Assembly (NCBI GenBank): GCA_943359405.1 | Contig: CALRHO010000002.1 | Location: forward strand, 1 to 30,573 | Length of the DNA: 30,573 nt | Reading direction: 5' to 3' | Source of the DNA: Candidatus Nomurabacteria bacterium | Lineage (GTDB): Bacteria; Patescibacteriota; Minisyncoccia; Phycocordibacterales; UBA918 | Shown here: positions 15,100-21,844 of the stretch, piece by piece | Layout: each line of letters opens with the position of its first letter | How positions within the stretch are numbered: position 1 is the stretch's first letter | Made by a program: the position numbers and the translations under genes | Notes under the pieces: generated by a model | Databases searched by the model: none | Told to the model about the DNA's origin: nothing | The model's input: the letters and a program-made list of their open reading frames with translations, nothing else

Positions 15100-16989
15100 A
15101 TGTATGTCGTCCACGTCATCCCCCTCATGCGCGCCACGACGGTGGAATCACTGACGTACTTCTCCCCCACCGCCTACCAAATTGGCAGTATTGTGCGCGT
15201 GCCTGTGCGGGGAAAAAGCTACTCCGCGATCGTGACCGAAGTCGGCTCAGTTTCGAGCGTGAAATCAACCCTCAAAATCGCACACTTCAGTTTGCGTAAA
15301 CTCCCCGAACAAGATAACGTCGCCGTCCTCCCACCATCGCTCCACGACACTGCCGCCACGCTGGCCACCCATTATCCGGCCACTCTCGGCAGCATCCTCT
15401 ACCACCTCCTCCCGCCTGAGGTACGTAGTGGCGAGCGTGAGTATCCGTTTGCAGGGAGCCTCGTGCATAGCGAAGACAGTACACCTCTCATTCTCACCGC
15501 TCGCCGTGACGAACGCCTCACTGCGTACAAGAGCCACATTCGCAGTGTCTTTGCCCACCGTGGCTCTGTACTCCTCGTCGCACCCACAAGCGTCGCCGTA
15601 GAGCGACTCACACCGACACTCAGTAGCGGTATCGCCGAACGCGTGGTCACCCTCTCCCCACAGAGTGGGAAGCGCGAACTCGACAAGGCTTTCAAGGCCA
15701 TCGCCGATACAACGAGTACCAAACTCATCATTACCACCCCTGCCTACGCGTACCTCGAGCGAGCTGATCTTCTCTCTATCATCGTTGAAAATGCGGCTGA
15801 CCCCCTATACCGCACCCGCACCAGGCCCTACCTCGATCACCGCCTCGCACTGCAATACTTTGCCCGAGCCGGGGGGCGATCCCTTATCATGGGCGATAGT
15901 GCACCGCGCACGGAGGATGAAGTTGCCCGGCGAGAAGAGCGCTCCGGCACCCTCGGCGAAGGTGGCAAGCGCATCGCCTTCCCCGCCACACTTACGGTTA
16001 TCAAGCACCGAGATAAACCTACACCCGAAACCCCTTTTTCCCTTCTCTCACGGGAACTTGAGATCCACATCAAGACCGCGCTCGAGAGCCGCGACCACAT
16101 CTTCCTCTACGGCGCGCGTCGTGGGCTCTCACCGGTAGTAGCCTGTCAGGATTGTGGGTTTATCTTCCGCTGCCCCGACTCCCGTGCTCCGTATTCACTC
16201 CTGCGCACCTACCGCGACCATCACGAAAAACGGTGGTTTGTTTCCTCCACCTCCGGCAAGCGCGTCCCTGCGGCCGATGTCTGCAGTCAGTGTGGTGGTT
16301 GGCGTCTGCGTGAACGTGGAATCGGTATTCAGCAAGTGTTTGATGACGCAAAAGAACACTTCCCTAAGACCCCCGTTTTTCTCTTTGATACCACCACCGC
16401 CACGACTCCAAAGGCAGCCGCCAAAATCATTGACCGATTCTACGCCGAGAAGGGTGCGATTCTCGTTGGTACCGCGATGGCAGTACCATACCTCACTCCC
16501 GGGGTAGGCATGAGTGCGATTGTCTCCCTCGACGCCGCGCGCAGCATCCCGACCTGGCGAGCTGATGAGTGGCTATTTCAGTTTCTCCTCCACTTGCGCG
16601 AGGTCTCACGCCGCGAAGTACTTGTACAGACACGCACTGAGGAAGACAACCTCCTTCTCTATGCGAGCCGTGGAGCGCTCGAGCGCTTTTACGATGATGA
16701 AATTAAACTCCGTGAAGAACTCCGCTACCCTCCTTTCTCCACCCTCATCCTGTGCTCATGGCAAGGACCAACCACCACCATCAAAACTGTTGATGAGATA
16801 ATTAAGGTAGCCGCTGGTACTCATAAGGTCCAGTGCTACAATGACCCCTGCTCCACCCCAGAAAAGGCCACTCGCCACGCCCTCCTGCGCCTTGCGCCCA
16901 AAGACGCACGCGACCCCGACCTGCTTGCCCGCCTGCGCGCCCTGCCTCCCTACATAAAAATTGAAATTAATCCTGACCGGATTGTTTGA
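15100..16989 (+). CDS. priA: PriA-like primosomal protein with degenerate ATPase motifs
   Basis: PriA is the replication-restart helicase that recognises stalled forks and reloads DnaB. The N-terminal DNA-binding part is recognisable (VIPLMRATTVESLTYFSP; IGSIVRVPVRGKSYSAIVTEV) and the cysteine region is partly kept (C349, C352 and C358, then C395 and C398 in CSQCGG). The expected Walker A (GVTGSGKTEVY) is replaced by LTARRDERLTAY, and the DEEH box by VENAADPLYR, so ATP hydrolysis is very unlikely. The length is 629 residues against about 730 in E. coli. It could act as a fork-binding scaffold without helicase activity. The priA-def-fmt order is conserved in many bacteria and supports the assignment. 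The gene starts almost leaderless after TGCTACAAT. Confidence 0.85.
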   Translation: MYVVHVIPLMRATTVESLTYFSPTAYQIGSIVRVPVRGKSYSAIVTEVGSVSSVKSTLKIAHFSLRKLPEQDNVAVLPPSLHDTAATLATHYPATLGSILYHLLPPEVRSGEREYPFAGSLVHSEDSTPLILTARRDERLTAYKSHIRSVFAHRGSVLLVAPTSVAVERLTPTLSSGIAERVVTLSPQSGKRELDKAFKAIADTTSTKLIITTPAYAYLERADLLSIIVENAADPLYRTRTRPYLDHRLALQYFARAGGRSLIMGDSAPRTEDEVARREERSGTLGEGGKRIAFPATLTVIKHRDKPTPETPFSLLSRELEIHIKTALESRDHIFLYGARRGLSPVVACQDCGFIFRCPDSRAPYSLLRTYRDHHEKRWFVSSTSGKRVPAADVCSQCGGWRLRERGIGIQQVFDDAKEHFPKTPVFLFDTTTATTPKAAAKIIDRFYAEKGAILVGTAMAVPYLTPGVGMSAIVSLDAARSIPTWRADEWLFQFLLHLREVSRREVLVQTRTEEDNLLLYASRGALERFYDDEIKLREELRYPPFSTLILCSWQGPTTTIKTVDEIIKVAAGTHKVQCYNDPCSTPEKATRHALLRLAPKDARDPDLLARLRALPPYIKIEINPDRIV

Positions 16990-17013
16990 CAGTAACCAGA
17001 TTCACGGTATTTT
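16986..17013 (+). promoter_or_regulatory. Promoter of the 111-residue cassette gene
   Basis: TTGACA (16986-16991), 16 bases, TATTTT (17008-17013). The -35 box overlaps the priA stop codon. The predicted start near 17020 leaves about 36 bases of leader containing ACCCAAACC and a GGAGA ribosome-binding site. Confidence 0.6.
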
Positions 17014-17055
17014 ACTCACCAGACGCAACCCAAACCCAAGTACAGGAGACATACC

Positions 17056-17391
17056 GTGACAAAGTCACACGCCAGAAAAGACCGTGGCGATGCGGAAGAA
17101 CAGATGCGCACGAAAGCACGACTCGCGGGGGCCGAAAAAGTCTTCTTTGATGGAGACACAAAACTCGTGGTGTTCGAAGACCAAGGGGAGCAGTGTACGT
17201 ATACTGCAGAAGCGTTGTACAAACTCTTTAGTTACACGTACACAATACGCAAGGGAGATTCGTATTCTGCCCGGATCGCTGCAAGCATCCTAGGGCGGTC
17301 GGTCATCCTACGACACAGAGCCCCGGATGGACAGTACGTTCCAGTCCAACAGGTGTTTGGAGACGGGACGACCGCCCTAATGTTCCTATAA
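17056..17391 (+). CDS. Small protein of unknown function in its own expression cassette
   Basis: The 111-residue product has a basic, helical N-terminus (TKSHARKDRGDAEEQMRTKA), then alternating beta-like segments (AEKVFFDGDTKLVVFED, GEQCTYTAEALYKLF, GRSVILRHRAPDGQYVPVQQ) and ends VFGDGTTALMFL. There is no membrane helix or signal peptide. The GTG start at 17056 is supported by AGGAGA ending 6 bases upstream. The gene has its own promoter and a very strong terminator and interrupts the usual priA-def-fmt order, which suggests insertion as a unit. Its leader resembles that of the PQ-loop gene at 21845. The family is not recognised. Confidence 0.75.
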   Translation: MTKSHARKDRGDAEEQMRTKARLAGAEKVFFDGDTKLVVFEDQGEQCTYTAEALYKLFSYTYTIRKGDSYSARIAASILGRSVILRHRAPDGQYVPVQQVFGDGTTALMFL

Positions 17392-17410
17392 GTGACTTCC
17401 CCTGCACAAC

Positions 17411-17439
17411 AGGCCGGTGCGTACGCACCGGCCTCTTTT
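17411..17439 (+). terminator. Strong rho-independent terminator
   Basis: A perfect 11-bp stem (AGGCCGGTGCG at 17411-17421 with CGCACCGGCCT at 17424-17434) with a 2-base apex is followed by CTTTT. It ends the 111-residue gene and separates it from def. Confidence 0.88.
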
Positions 17440-17458
17440 CAATTACCTAAATACCCCA

Positions 17459-17464
17459 TACAAT
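17459..17464 (+). promoter_or_regulatory. -10 box of def-fmt
   Basis: TACAAT ends 10 bases before the ATG at 17475, so the mRNA leader would be about 3 bases. It overlaps the alternative ATG at 17463, which therefore cannot be the start if this box is used. Confidence 0.45.
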
Positions 17465-17474
17465 GCTCCCACCT

Positions 17475-18023
17475 ATGGCCAAACTCGTTCCTGAAAACCA
17501 CCCCGCCCTCCATACCATCGCCGAGGAGATCACCCCGGAGGAATTTTCCGATGGTACGGTCACCAAAATCCTCAAAGACCTCCGAACTGCTATCAAGACC
17601 TACCAAGTCGACGGTTATACTGCGGTCGCCATAGCCGCACCACAAATTGGCGTGGGTAAGCGGGTCTTTCTGATTGAAGACCAAAGCCCACGCAAAAAAA
17701 GTGAGGAGTCCGACCGTCTCCCCACCATCGTGGCAATCAACCCCCGCTTTACCAAGGTCTCAAAAAAGACCCACGTCGTCGGTGAAGGCTGCCTCTCGGT
17801 CCCCGACTACTACGGTGTAGTACGTCGTCACACCAACGTCACCCTCGAAGCGCTCGATGAGCACGGTAAGAAGTTCACTCGCGGTGCCGGTGGCCTCTTA
17901 GCGCAAATCATGCAGCACGAATACGATCATCTCGACGGTATCCTCTTTACCGACCGCGCCGATGAGGTGTGGCATAAGGACAATTCTCCAACAAAAACCA
18001 AACGTGAAGCCGACGCGACGTAA
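17475..18023 (+). CDS. def: Peptide deformylase
   Basis: Metal-dependent hydrolase that removes the formyl group from the starting methionine of new proteins. The three motifs are present: AVAIAAPQIGV (motif 1, with Ala where GxG is usual), GEGCLSVP (motif 2, with the metal-binding cysteine), and QHEYDHLDG (motif 3, HExxH). The length of 182 residues is normal. The start at 17475 (MAKLVPENH) is chosen over 17463 because a TACAAT box overlaps the latter. fmt starts 9 bases after the stop, pairing the enzymes that remove and add the formyl group. The C-terminal tail (KTKREADAT) is a polar extension. Confidence 0.95.
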   Translation: MAKLVPENHPALHTIAEEITPEEFSDGTVTKILKDLRTAIKTYQVDGYTAVAIAAPQIGVGKRVFLIEDQSPRKKSEESDRLPTIVAINPRFTKVSKKTHVVGEGCLSVPDYYGVVRRHTNVTLEALDEHGKKFTRGAGGLLAQIMQHEYDHLDGILFTDRADEVWHKDNSPTKTKREADAT

Positions 18024-18032
18024 CCCTCTTTC

Positions 18033-18902
18033 ATGTCTTTACGTTTTGCGTTTTTTGGCACCCCCGAGATTGCCCGCACCGTCCTTGAGGAACTACAGAC
18101 CTCTGGCTACCTGCCGGCGCTGGTCGTAACTAATCCCGACGCACCCATTGGCCGCAAGCAGACTCTCACCCCGCCACCAGTTAAGGAGTGGGCTCTGGAG
18201 AATCATATTCCCGTCATCCAACCGACAAGTCTCAAAGACCCAGCGGCCGTGCCAGAGCTGAGTGACGGTACCTACGACATTTTCATCGTCGCCGCCTACG
18301 GCAAACTCATTCCGCAGTGGCTCCTTGATATCCCCGAGCACGGCACCCTCAACGTACACCCCTCCCTGCTCCCTAAGTTCCGTGGTGCGAGCCCCATACG
18401 CAGTGCCATTTTGTCTGACGAACGCACGACGGGTGTGACTATCATGCTTATGGACGCAGAGATGGACCACGGACCGGTACTTTCCCAGGAACCCGCCACC
18501 ATATCTCCCGCCGAGTGGCCCGTACCGGGGCGCACACTCGACGAACGCTTGGCCAAACAAGGCGGCCGCCTCCTTACCACCACCATTCCCGGCTTTCTCG
18601 CTGGCACCATCGTCCCGCGCGAGCAAGACCACGATGCCGCTACATTTTGTACCAAAATCTCAAAAGCGATGAGTGAGCTTGTACTCGATCCCCACCACCT
18701 ACCTACCGGTCAGATTGCGCACGAATACCTCCGTAAAGTCCGCGCCTTCGACGGCTGGCCTGAAACGTTCTTTGTTCATAACGGCCTTCGGGTAAAAATA
18801 AAGGACGCTGTACTCTTAGACGGCGTCTTCACTCCTACCCGCGTTGTACCGGAAGGAAAGCGAGAACAGTCATTTACTGATTATCTTCACGCCCGACACT
18901 AA
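18033..18902 (+). CDS. fmt: Methionyl-tRNA formyltransferase
   Basis: Transfers a formyl group from 10-formyl-THF to Met-tRNA(fMet) for initiation. The start AFFGTPEIARTVLEEL, the active-site stretch LNVHPSLLPKFRGASPI (catalytic Asn and His) and MLMDAEMDHGPVL (catalytic Asp) are all present, followed by a C-terminal OB-like domain with RAFDGWPETFF. Length is 289 residues against 315 in E. coli, the shortening being mostly in the C-terminal domain. It is in one operon with def (9-base gap) and is followed by a perfect bidirectional terminator at 18901-18934. Keeping def and fmt shows that formyl-Met initiation is in use. Confidence 0.96.
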   Translation: MSLRFAFFGTPEIARTVLEELQTSGYLPALVVTNPDAPIGRKQTLTPPPVKEWALENHIPVIQPTSLKDPAAVPELSDGTYDIFIVAAYGKLIPQWLLDIPEHGTLNVHPSLLPKFRGASPIRSAILSDERTTGVTIMLMDAEMDHGPVLSQEPATISPAEWPVPGRTLDERLAKQGGRLLTTTIPGFLAGTIVPREQDHDAATFCTKISKAMSELVLDPHHLPTGQIAHEYLRKVRAFDGWPETFFVHNGLRVKIKDAVLLDGVFTPTRVVPEGKREQSFTDYLHARH

Positions 18903-18934
18903 AGAACACCAGACATCGCGGTCTGGTGTTCTTT
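18901..18934. terminator. Bidirectional terminator between fmt and the convergent gene
   Basis: Perfect 14-bp stem AAAGAACACCAGAC / GTCTGGTGTTCTTT with a 6-base loop; each strand ends in a T-run. It serves fmt on the plus strand and the gene ending at 18951 on the minus strand. Confidence 0.88.
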
Positions 18935-18950
18935 CGTACCCAAAACTTGT

Positions 18951-19325
18951 TTATTCAGTTTTCTTTATAGTCAACAGCGCCACGGCGGCAGTAATGTAAA
19001 CCCGTGCTTCAGCAACGTCCGGTTCAGCCTCATCCGGTGCGTCACCAGGTATTTTCGCTAATTGAAGATTAAGGAAATTCAGCAATTGCTCCTCACGGTA
19101 CATACTCATGTGCGGGGTGATAGTTTGTAGTTGCTCTTGCTGTACTGCTGAAAGCTGCTCGGGAGTGTACACGGCAGCCAGTGCCGGTAACACCTCAGCC
19201 ATATTCTCCATAGTCACCACATCCTTTCGGTTCGGAGCATACGCTGGATACCGTTCATTAAATAATGACTGTTTTGCTTCCGGTGTCATTGCCGGACCCA
19301 GTATCCTTCGCAGATACTCACTCAT
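18951..19325 (-). CDS. Small helical protein of unknown function, cotranscribed with hpf
   Basis: The 124-residue acidic protein looks helical throughout (EYLRRILGPAMTPEAKQSLF, VLPALAAVYTPEQLSAVQQE, YREEQLLNFLNLQLAKIP) and ends in a short hydrophobic stretch (ARVYITAAVALLTIKKTE). There is no signal peptide or catalytic motif. The ATG at 19325 is 2 bases after the hpf stop and has GGGGAG 6 bases upstream, so it is translated in step with hpf. The link to a ribosome-hibernation factor suggests a stationary-phase role, by context only. The family is not recognised. Confidence 0.75.
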   Translation of the reverse strand: MSEYLRRILGPAMTPEAKQSLFNERYPAYAPNRKDVVTMENMAEVLPALAAVYTPEQLSAVQQEQLQTITPHMSMYREEQLLNFLNLQLAKIPGDAPDEAEPDVAEARVYITAAVALLTIKKTE

Positions 19326-19327
19326 AC

Positions 19328-19687
19328 TTACTCCCCACGCAACATTTCTTTGGCTACCCGCGCACCATCACGCACGGCGTCGAGGTGCTTGTCGTGCGCT
19401 TTTTTCATTTCAGCATCAAGGTCGTCACGGACACTATCAATCGCCTTCTCAAACGTATCTTCCCGTGCCTCGGCTCGAAAAAGTTTACCGGCCACCCACA
19501 CATTGCCCTCTACGCGATAAATTGCTCCTGACTGGTTGGCCGCTTCCTTTGCAAACTCGACCTCGCAGCGCACATCGCTCTCATCGCCGATGTATTTCTC
19601 GAGCGCAGTAAACTTATGGGTAACGATATCCTCCAAATGACGAGCCTCGTCGGTGTGCGTGTGCTTAAACGTGATTGTTGGAAACAT
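19328..19687 (-). CDS. hpf: Ribosome hibernation promoting factor / RaiA family
   Basis: Binds the decoding region of the 30S subunit and blocks translation or helps ribosomes dimerise during starvation. The 119-residue protein shows the family pattern: start TITFKHTHTDEARHLEDIV, then KFTALEKYIG, a beta-strand core (CEVEFAKEA, YRVEGNVWVAGKLFRAEA) and the helix DTFEKAIDSVRDDLDAEMKK, which matches the conserved YxAID..DL..Q region. It has no long-form C-terminal domain. A TACAAT box about 30 bases upstream on the minus strand lies next to the palindrome AACCGCGGTT (19731-19740), a possible operator. It is cotranscribed with the gene ending at 18951. Confidence 0.9.
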   Translation of the reverse strand: MFPTITFKHTHTDEARHLEDIVTHKFTALEKYIGDESDVRCEVEFAKEAANQSGAIYRVEGNVWVAGKLFRAEAREDTFEKAIDSVRDDLDAEMKKAHDKHLDAVRDGARVAKEMLRGE

Positions 19688-19778
19688 AGCAGACTTTTTA
19701 GACGACTAACCCTCACATCTATTGTAGTACAACCGCGGTTCTTGGGTAGGAGTTAAACTATCACCTCTCATTCCAGTA

Positions 19779-19813
19779 CCACCCACGACAGGACAGGACA
19801 AGGTCGTAGGTGG
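19779..19813. repeat. Imperfect inverted repeat between hpf and the glutaredoxin-like gene
   Basis: CCACCCACGAC (19779-19789) pairs with GTCGTAGGTGG (19803-19813) with one mismatch across a 13-base loop that itself contains AGGACAGGAC. There is no T-run on either side, so it may be a REP-like element or a weak terminator for the gene ending at 19839. Confidence 0.4.
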
Positions 19814-19838
19814 CGCTCCCGACTAGAGCCGGTACCAT

Positions 19839-20147
19839 TTAGCCCTCACACGAGAGGCAGGTTGAACCCCCCACATGAACACGGGGTCGCGCCACCACGG
19901 CTGCCGGTGCACTACTGTAGTGTTTTTGGAGGTGGGCGACAATGTCATCTGATTCATACATCTCCACACCCTGCGCCTCATCGACCAAGTACGGTACTTG
20001 GCGCTTGCCACCACGGGCAATAAGGTCGTGGTCGTACTCACTACTGGTACTGATGTCACGAAGGTCAACTTCGAGTTCAAGCCGGTCGATGACAGCCAGG
20101 ACGCGGCGACAGAAGGGACAACTGGGTTTGTAGTAGAGGGCGAGCAT
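19839..20147 (-). CDS. Glutaredoxin / GST N-terminal domain-like thioredoxin-fold protein
   Basis: The 102-residue protein has the thioredoxin-fold redox motif C10-P-F-C13 in LYYKPSCPFCRRVLAVID, a KRQVPYLVD loop with the cis-proline, and EMYESDDIVAHLQKHY, as in glutaredoxins and glutathione-S-transferase N-terminal domains. It probably reduces disulfides or glutathione mixed disulfides in the cytoplasm, though the reductant in such a reduced genome is unknown. The C-terminus carries a second CxxC (STCLSCEG), which may be a second redox or metal site. The gene stands alone; a TACAAT box lies about 37 bases upstream. Confidence 0.82.
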   Translation of the reverse strand: MLALYYKPSCPFCRRVLAVIDRLELEVDLRDISTSSEYDHDLIARGGKRQVPYLVDEAQGVEMYESDDIVAHLQKHYSSAPAAVVARPRVHVGGSTCLSCEG

Positions 20148-20288
20148 ACAAAAGACATGTGATTACTGACTAACACTCTCTATTGTACGTCGCCCGCCGC
20201 CAACACTTTCACCACTATACACGCCCCCTATGATTTCACCCATACTACAACACAAAAAATTGATTCTAAGACGCAAGGCCACCCTCAT

Positions 20289-20328
20289 TCCAAGGGGAAC
20301 CCTGGGGTAAATCCCACGAGTTCCCCCA
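20289..20328. repeat. GC-rich hairpin element, left of the pilin genes
   Basis: GGGGAAC pairs with GTTCCCC with a second inner stem (TGGG with CCCA). The segment CAAGGGGAACCCTGGG also occurs, in opposite orientation and with one extra base, at about 21318-21337 on the other side of the pilin genes. Confidence 0.45.
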
Positions 20329-20409
20329 GCGCAGGCTACGGGTTTGGGAGCATGGTTACAAAACTCCCGCCGCTGCCCCGCGCACCATGACAACCATGCC
20401 TACCTATCC

Positions 20410-20994
20410 TTAATACCAGTTCGTGTTGACATGGTGCGTGATTGGATTCGGACACCGTAAACTGGGAATATTGTAGGTAACATCATCAGTGTCGTAATAG
20501 AGTCCATTTGGTCCCGCAGATGTGATGTTGTCGTACGCACAAGGACCACTACCATCCCCTAATATTTCTCCCTCATTTTCATTAATCAGATACGGTACCC
20601 CCCATGGATCAAGGGGTGGCGTTCTCATTGCATAAAGTCCGCCAGTATTGTTATTGAGTAACGAAACCAAGCTGTAATACGAGGTAAAACAAGGATGAGT
20701 ATTCGGCAGCGTATGCAGACTTACCGTGATAGGCAGCGCAAAGCCAGGAGAGCGACACGCGCACTCAGAACAATAGCTACCGGTAACTTGATACAGGGTG
20801 CGATTACCGTTTCCCTTAGCCATGTCAACCAAATTGGCTAAGGTTTTAATATCCAACCGAGCCTTCGTGTACTGGGCGGTAAGCCTCGCCTCTGAAAAAC
20901 TAGCAAGTGCCACCGAAGAAAAAAGGCCAATAATAGAAATAACCACCAGAAGTTCAATCAGGGTGAAGCCTCGGGTGGAGCGATTATCCATCAT
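20410..20994 (-). CDS. Type IV pilin-like protein (prepilin)
   Basis: A class III signal is evident: the short basic leader MMDNRSTRG precedes FTLIELLVVISIIGLFSSVA, the pilin N-terminal helix with the conserved glutamate at mature position 5. Prepilin peptidase would cut after Gly9 and methylate Phe10. The 194-residue length and the globular domain, with at least six cysteines and a Pro/Gly-rich tail (DPWGVPYLINENEG, then YDTDDVTYNIPSLRC), resemble GspG/PilA-type pseudopilins. It overlaps the preceding small membrane-protein gene by 11 bases. No other pilus gene is in the window, so the machine must be encoded elsewhere. It is flanked by related GC-rich hairpins in inverted orientation. Confidence 0.9.
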   Translation of the reverse strand: MMDNRSTRGFTLIELLVVISIIGLFSSVALASFSEARLTAQYTKARLDIKTLANLVDMAKGNGNRTLYQVTGSYCSECACRSPGFALPITVSLHTLPNTHPCFTSYYSLVSLLNNNTGGLYAMRTPPLDPWGVPYLINENEGEILGDGSGPCAYDNITSAGPNGLYYDTDDVTYNIPSLRCPNPITHHVNTNWY

Positions 20995-21223
20995 AGGGTG
21001 ACAAAATTGGCTCCGGCGCTGGTGGAATCACATAACTACGAATCACCACTAAAGTTGCGAGTAGTGCCAAAACAGAGATACCGAGTAACACCTTCGCAAT
21101 CGTCGCCTCCTGTTTGATTCTTCCACCGGACAACTTAATCACCAGTGAGGCAACTGGTCCTATTTTTTGCCTGCTCGGCAAACGTGGCCGAGCCAGATTG
21201 TCTTCTTCAAATACAACATTCAT
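20984..21223 (-). CDS. Small single-pass membrane protein, translationally coupled to the pilin
   Basis: The 79-residue protein has a basic N-terminal part (ARPRLPSRQKIGPVASLVIK), one membrane helix (AKVLLGISVLALLATLVVIR, about residues 43-62) and a proline-rich external tail (PPAPEPILSPYDG). Its last codons overlap the pilin start by 11 bases, which suggests coupled translation. A TATACT box at 21248-21253 gives a leader of about 19 bases. Positive residues before the helix suggest N-in, C-out. It may be a pilus accessory subunit; the function is not known to me. Confidence 0.72.
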   Translation of the reverse strand: MNVVFEEDNLARPRLPSRQKIGPVASLVIKLSGGRIKQEATIAKVLLGISVLALLATLVVIRSYVIPPAPEPILSPYDG

Positions 21224-21301
21224 GGTAGTTCAACAACCAATGCTATTAGTATACGCGGTTACGGAAGGATCGGGTAGAAGATTATCACCAGCAACGTAAG
21301 G

Positions 21302-21340
21302 GGGACCTGGAGGGGGGAGTCCCAGGGTTTCCCCTTGAGT
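21302..21340. repeat. GC-rich hairpin element, right of the pilin genes
   Basis: GGGAC pairs with GTCCC around a GGAGGGGGG loop. On the minus strand it reads CAAGGGGAAACCCTGGG, near-identical to the element at 20289-20328, so the two bracket the pilin genes as an inverted pair. Confidence 0.45.
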
Positions 21341-21401
21341 TTGTCCCGGGGCAAAAAGCCAGGTCACCAGACCCTCTCCCCGCCCTTGCCATCTTGCCGG
21401 G

Positions 21402-21429
21402 TTGAAATCCCCCCATATTCCGGTACAAT
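21402..21429 (+). promoter_or_regulatory. Promoter of tRNA-Asn
   Basis: TTGAAA (21402-21407), 16 bases, TACAAT (21424-21429), placing the start a few bases before the tRNA at 21443. Confidence 0.65.
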
Positions 21430-21442
21430 GCCACGCACATAT

Positions 21443-21514
21443 TCCCCTGTAGCTCAGCGGTAGAGCAGCTCGCTGTTAACGAGTTGGCCGTAGGTTCGAA
21501 TCCTACCGGGGGAG
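21443..21514 (+). tRNA. tRNA-Asn (anticodon GTT)
   Basis: A full cloverleaf can be drawn: acceptor TCCCCTG with CGGGGGA, U8, D-stem GCTC/GAGC, anticodon stem GCTCG/CGAGT around CTGTTAA with anticodon GTT at 21475-21477, T-arm GTAGG/CCTAC with TTCGAAT, and discriminator G as usual for tRNA-Asn. The 3' CCA is not encoded, so it must be added. The last four bases (GGAG) begin a 110-bp direct repeat that recurs 2299 bp downstream, marking this gene as the likely integration target of the island that follows. Confidence 0.96.
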
Positions 21515-21620
21515 CAAGCAGAAAACACCAGATATACATGTCTGGTGTTTTCTTTTGCATGTAATTTTCGATCAAACTACAACACAAGAATAACGAAAAT
21601 ATTGTACCTGTCCCCATTTA
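21511..21620. repeat. 110-bp direct repeat, copy 1 (at tRNA-Asn)
   Basis: This segment recurs at 23810-23919 with a single difference (A21590 against G23889). It begins inside the tRNA-Asn 3' end and contains the terminator at 21521-21556. It ends at CCCCATTTA, overlapping the first bases of the IS30-type remnant. Such repeats are expected at the ends of an inserted element (attL/attR) or after a recombination between copies. Confidence 0.9.
21521..21556 (+). terminator. Terminator of tRNA-Asn
   Basis: Perfect 12-bp stem GAAAACACCAGA / TCTGGTGTTTTC with an 8-base loop, followed by TTTT. It starts 6 bases after the tRNA and lies within the 110-bp repeat. Confidence 0.85.
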
Positions 21621-21759
21621 TGACTTTAACCTGGTATCAAAGGCAGAACTAAAGCGCGTGCAGAGCGAACTAAACCAGCGACCACGGGAGGCACTGAATT
21701 GGCAGACACCAGAGACTGGGTTTGCTAGACTCTTAGGTATTATTGCAGTTGGGGTTTGA
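21616..21759 (+). pseudogene. IS30-family transposase, C-terminal remnant
   Basis: The frame starting at 21616 reads 47 codons to a TGA at 21757-21759 and includes VSKAELKRVQSELNQRPREA followed by LNWQTPETGFARLLG, which matches the C-terminus of IS30-family transposases (ELN.RPRK.LNW.TP). The rest of the transposase is missing. The fragment follows directly on repeat copy 1 and is absent after copy 2. It shows past transposon activity at this tRNA site. No intact inverted repeats were found. Confidence 0.7.
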
Positions 21760-21777
21760 GAGTGGCGGGAGCAAAAA

Positions 21778-21806
21778 TTGACATTATCTACTTTTTAGTG
21801 TACCGT
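21778..21806 (+). promoter_or_regulatory. Promoter of the PQ-loop gene
   Basis: Consensus TTGACA (21778-21783), 17 bases, weak TACCGT (21801-21806). The leader carries CAGACCGTCACCCAAACC and then GGAGGG 5 bases before the ATG; the same layout is seen before the gene at 17056. Confidence 0.5.
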
Positions 21807-21844
21807 TCTAATCAGACCGTCACCCAAACCAACGGAGGGCAGCA

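Noticed and set aside
15805..16100. Minus-strand frames within priA
   Set aside because: Shadows of priA; the plus-strand protein has clear family features and the minus-strand products do not.
21285..21617. A 110-codon minus-strand frame with PVGFEPTANSLTASCSTAELQG
   Set aside because: This peptide is the well-known antisense reading of a tRNA gene (here tRNA-Asn) and its terminator, not a protein.
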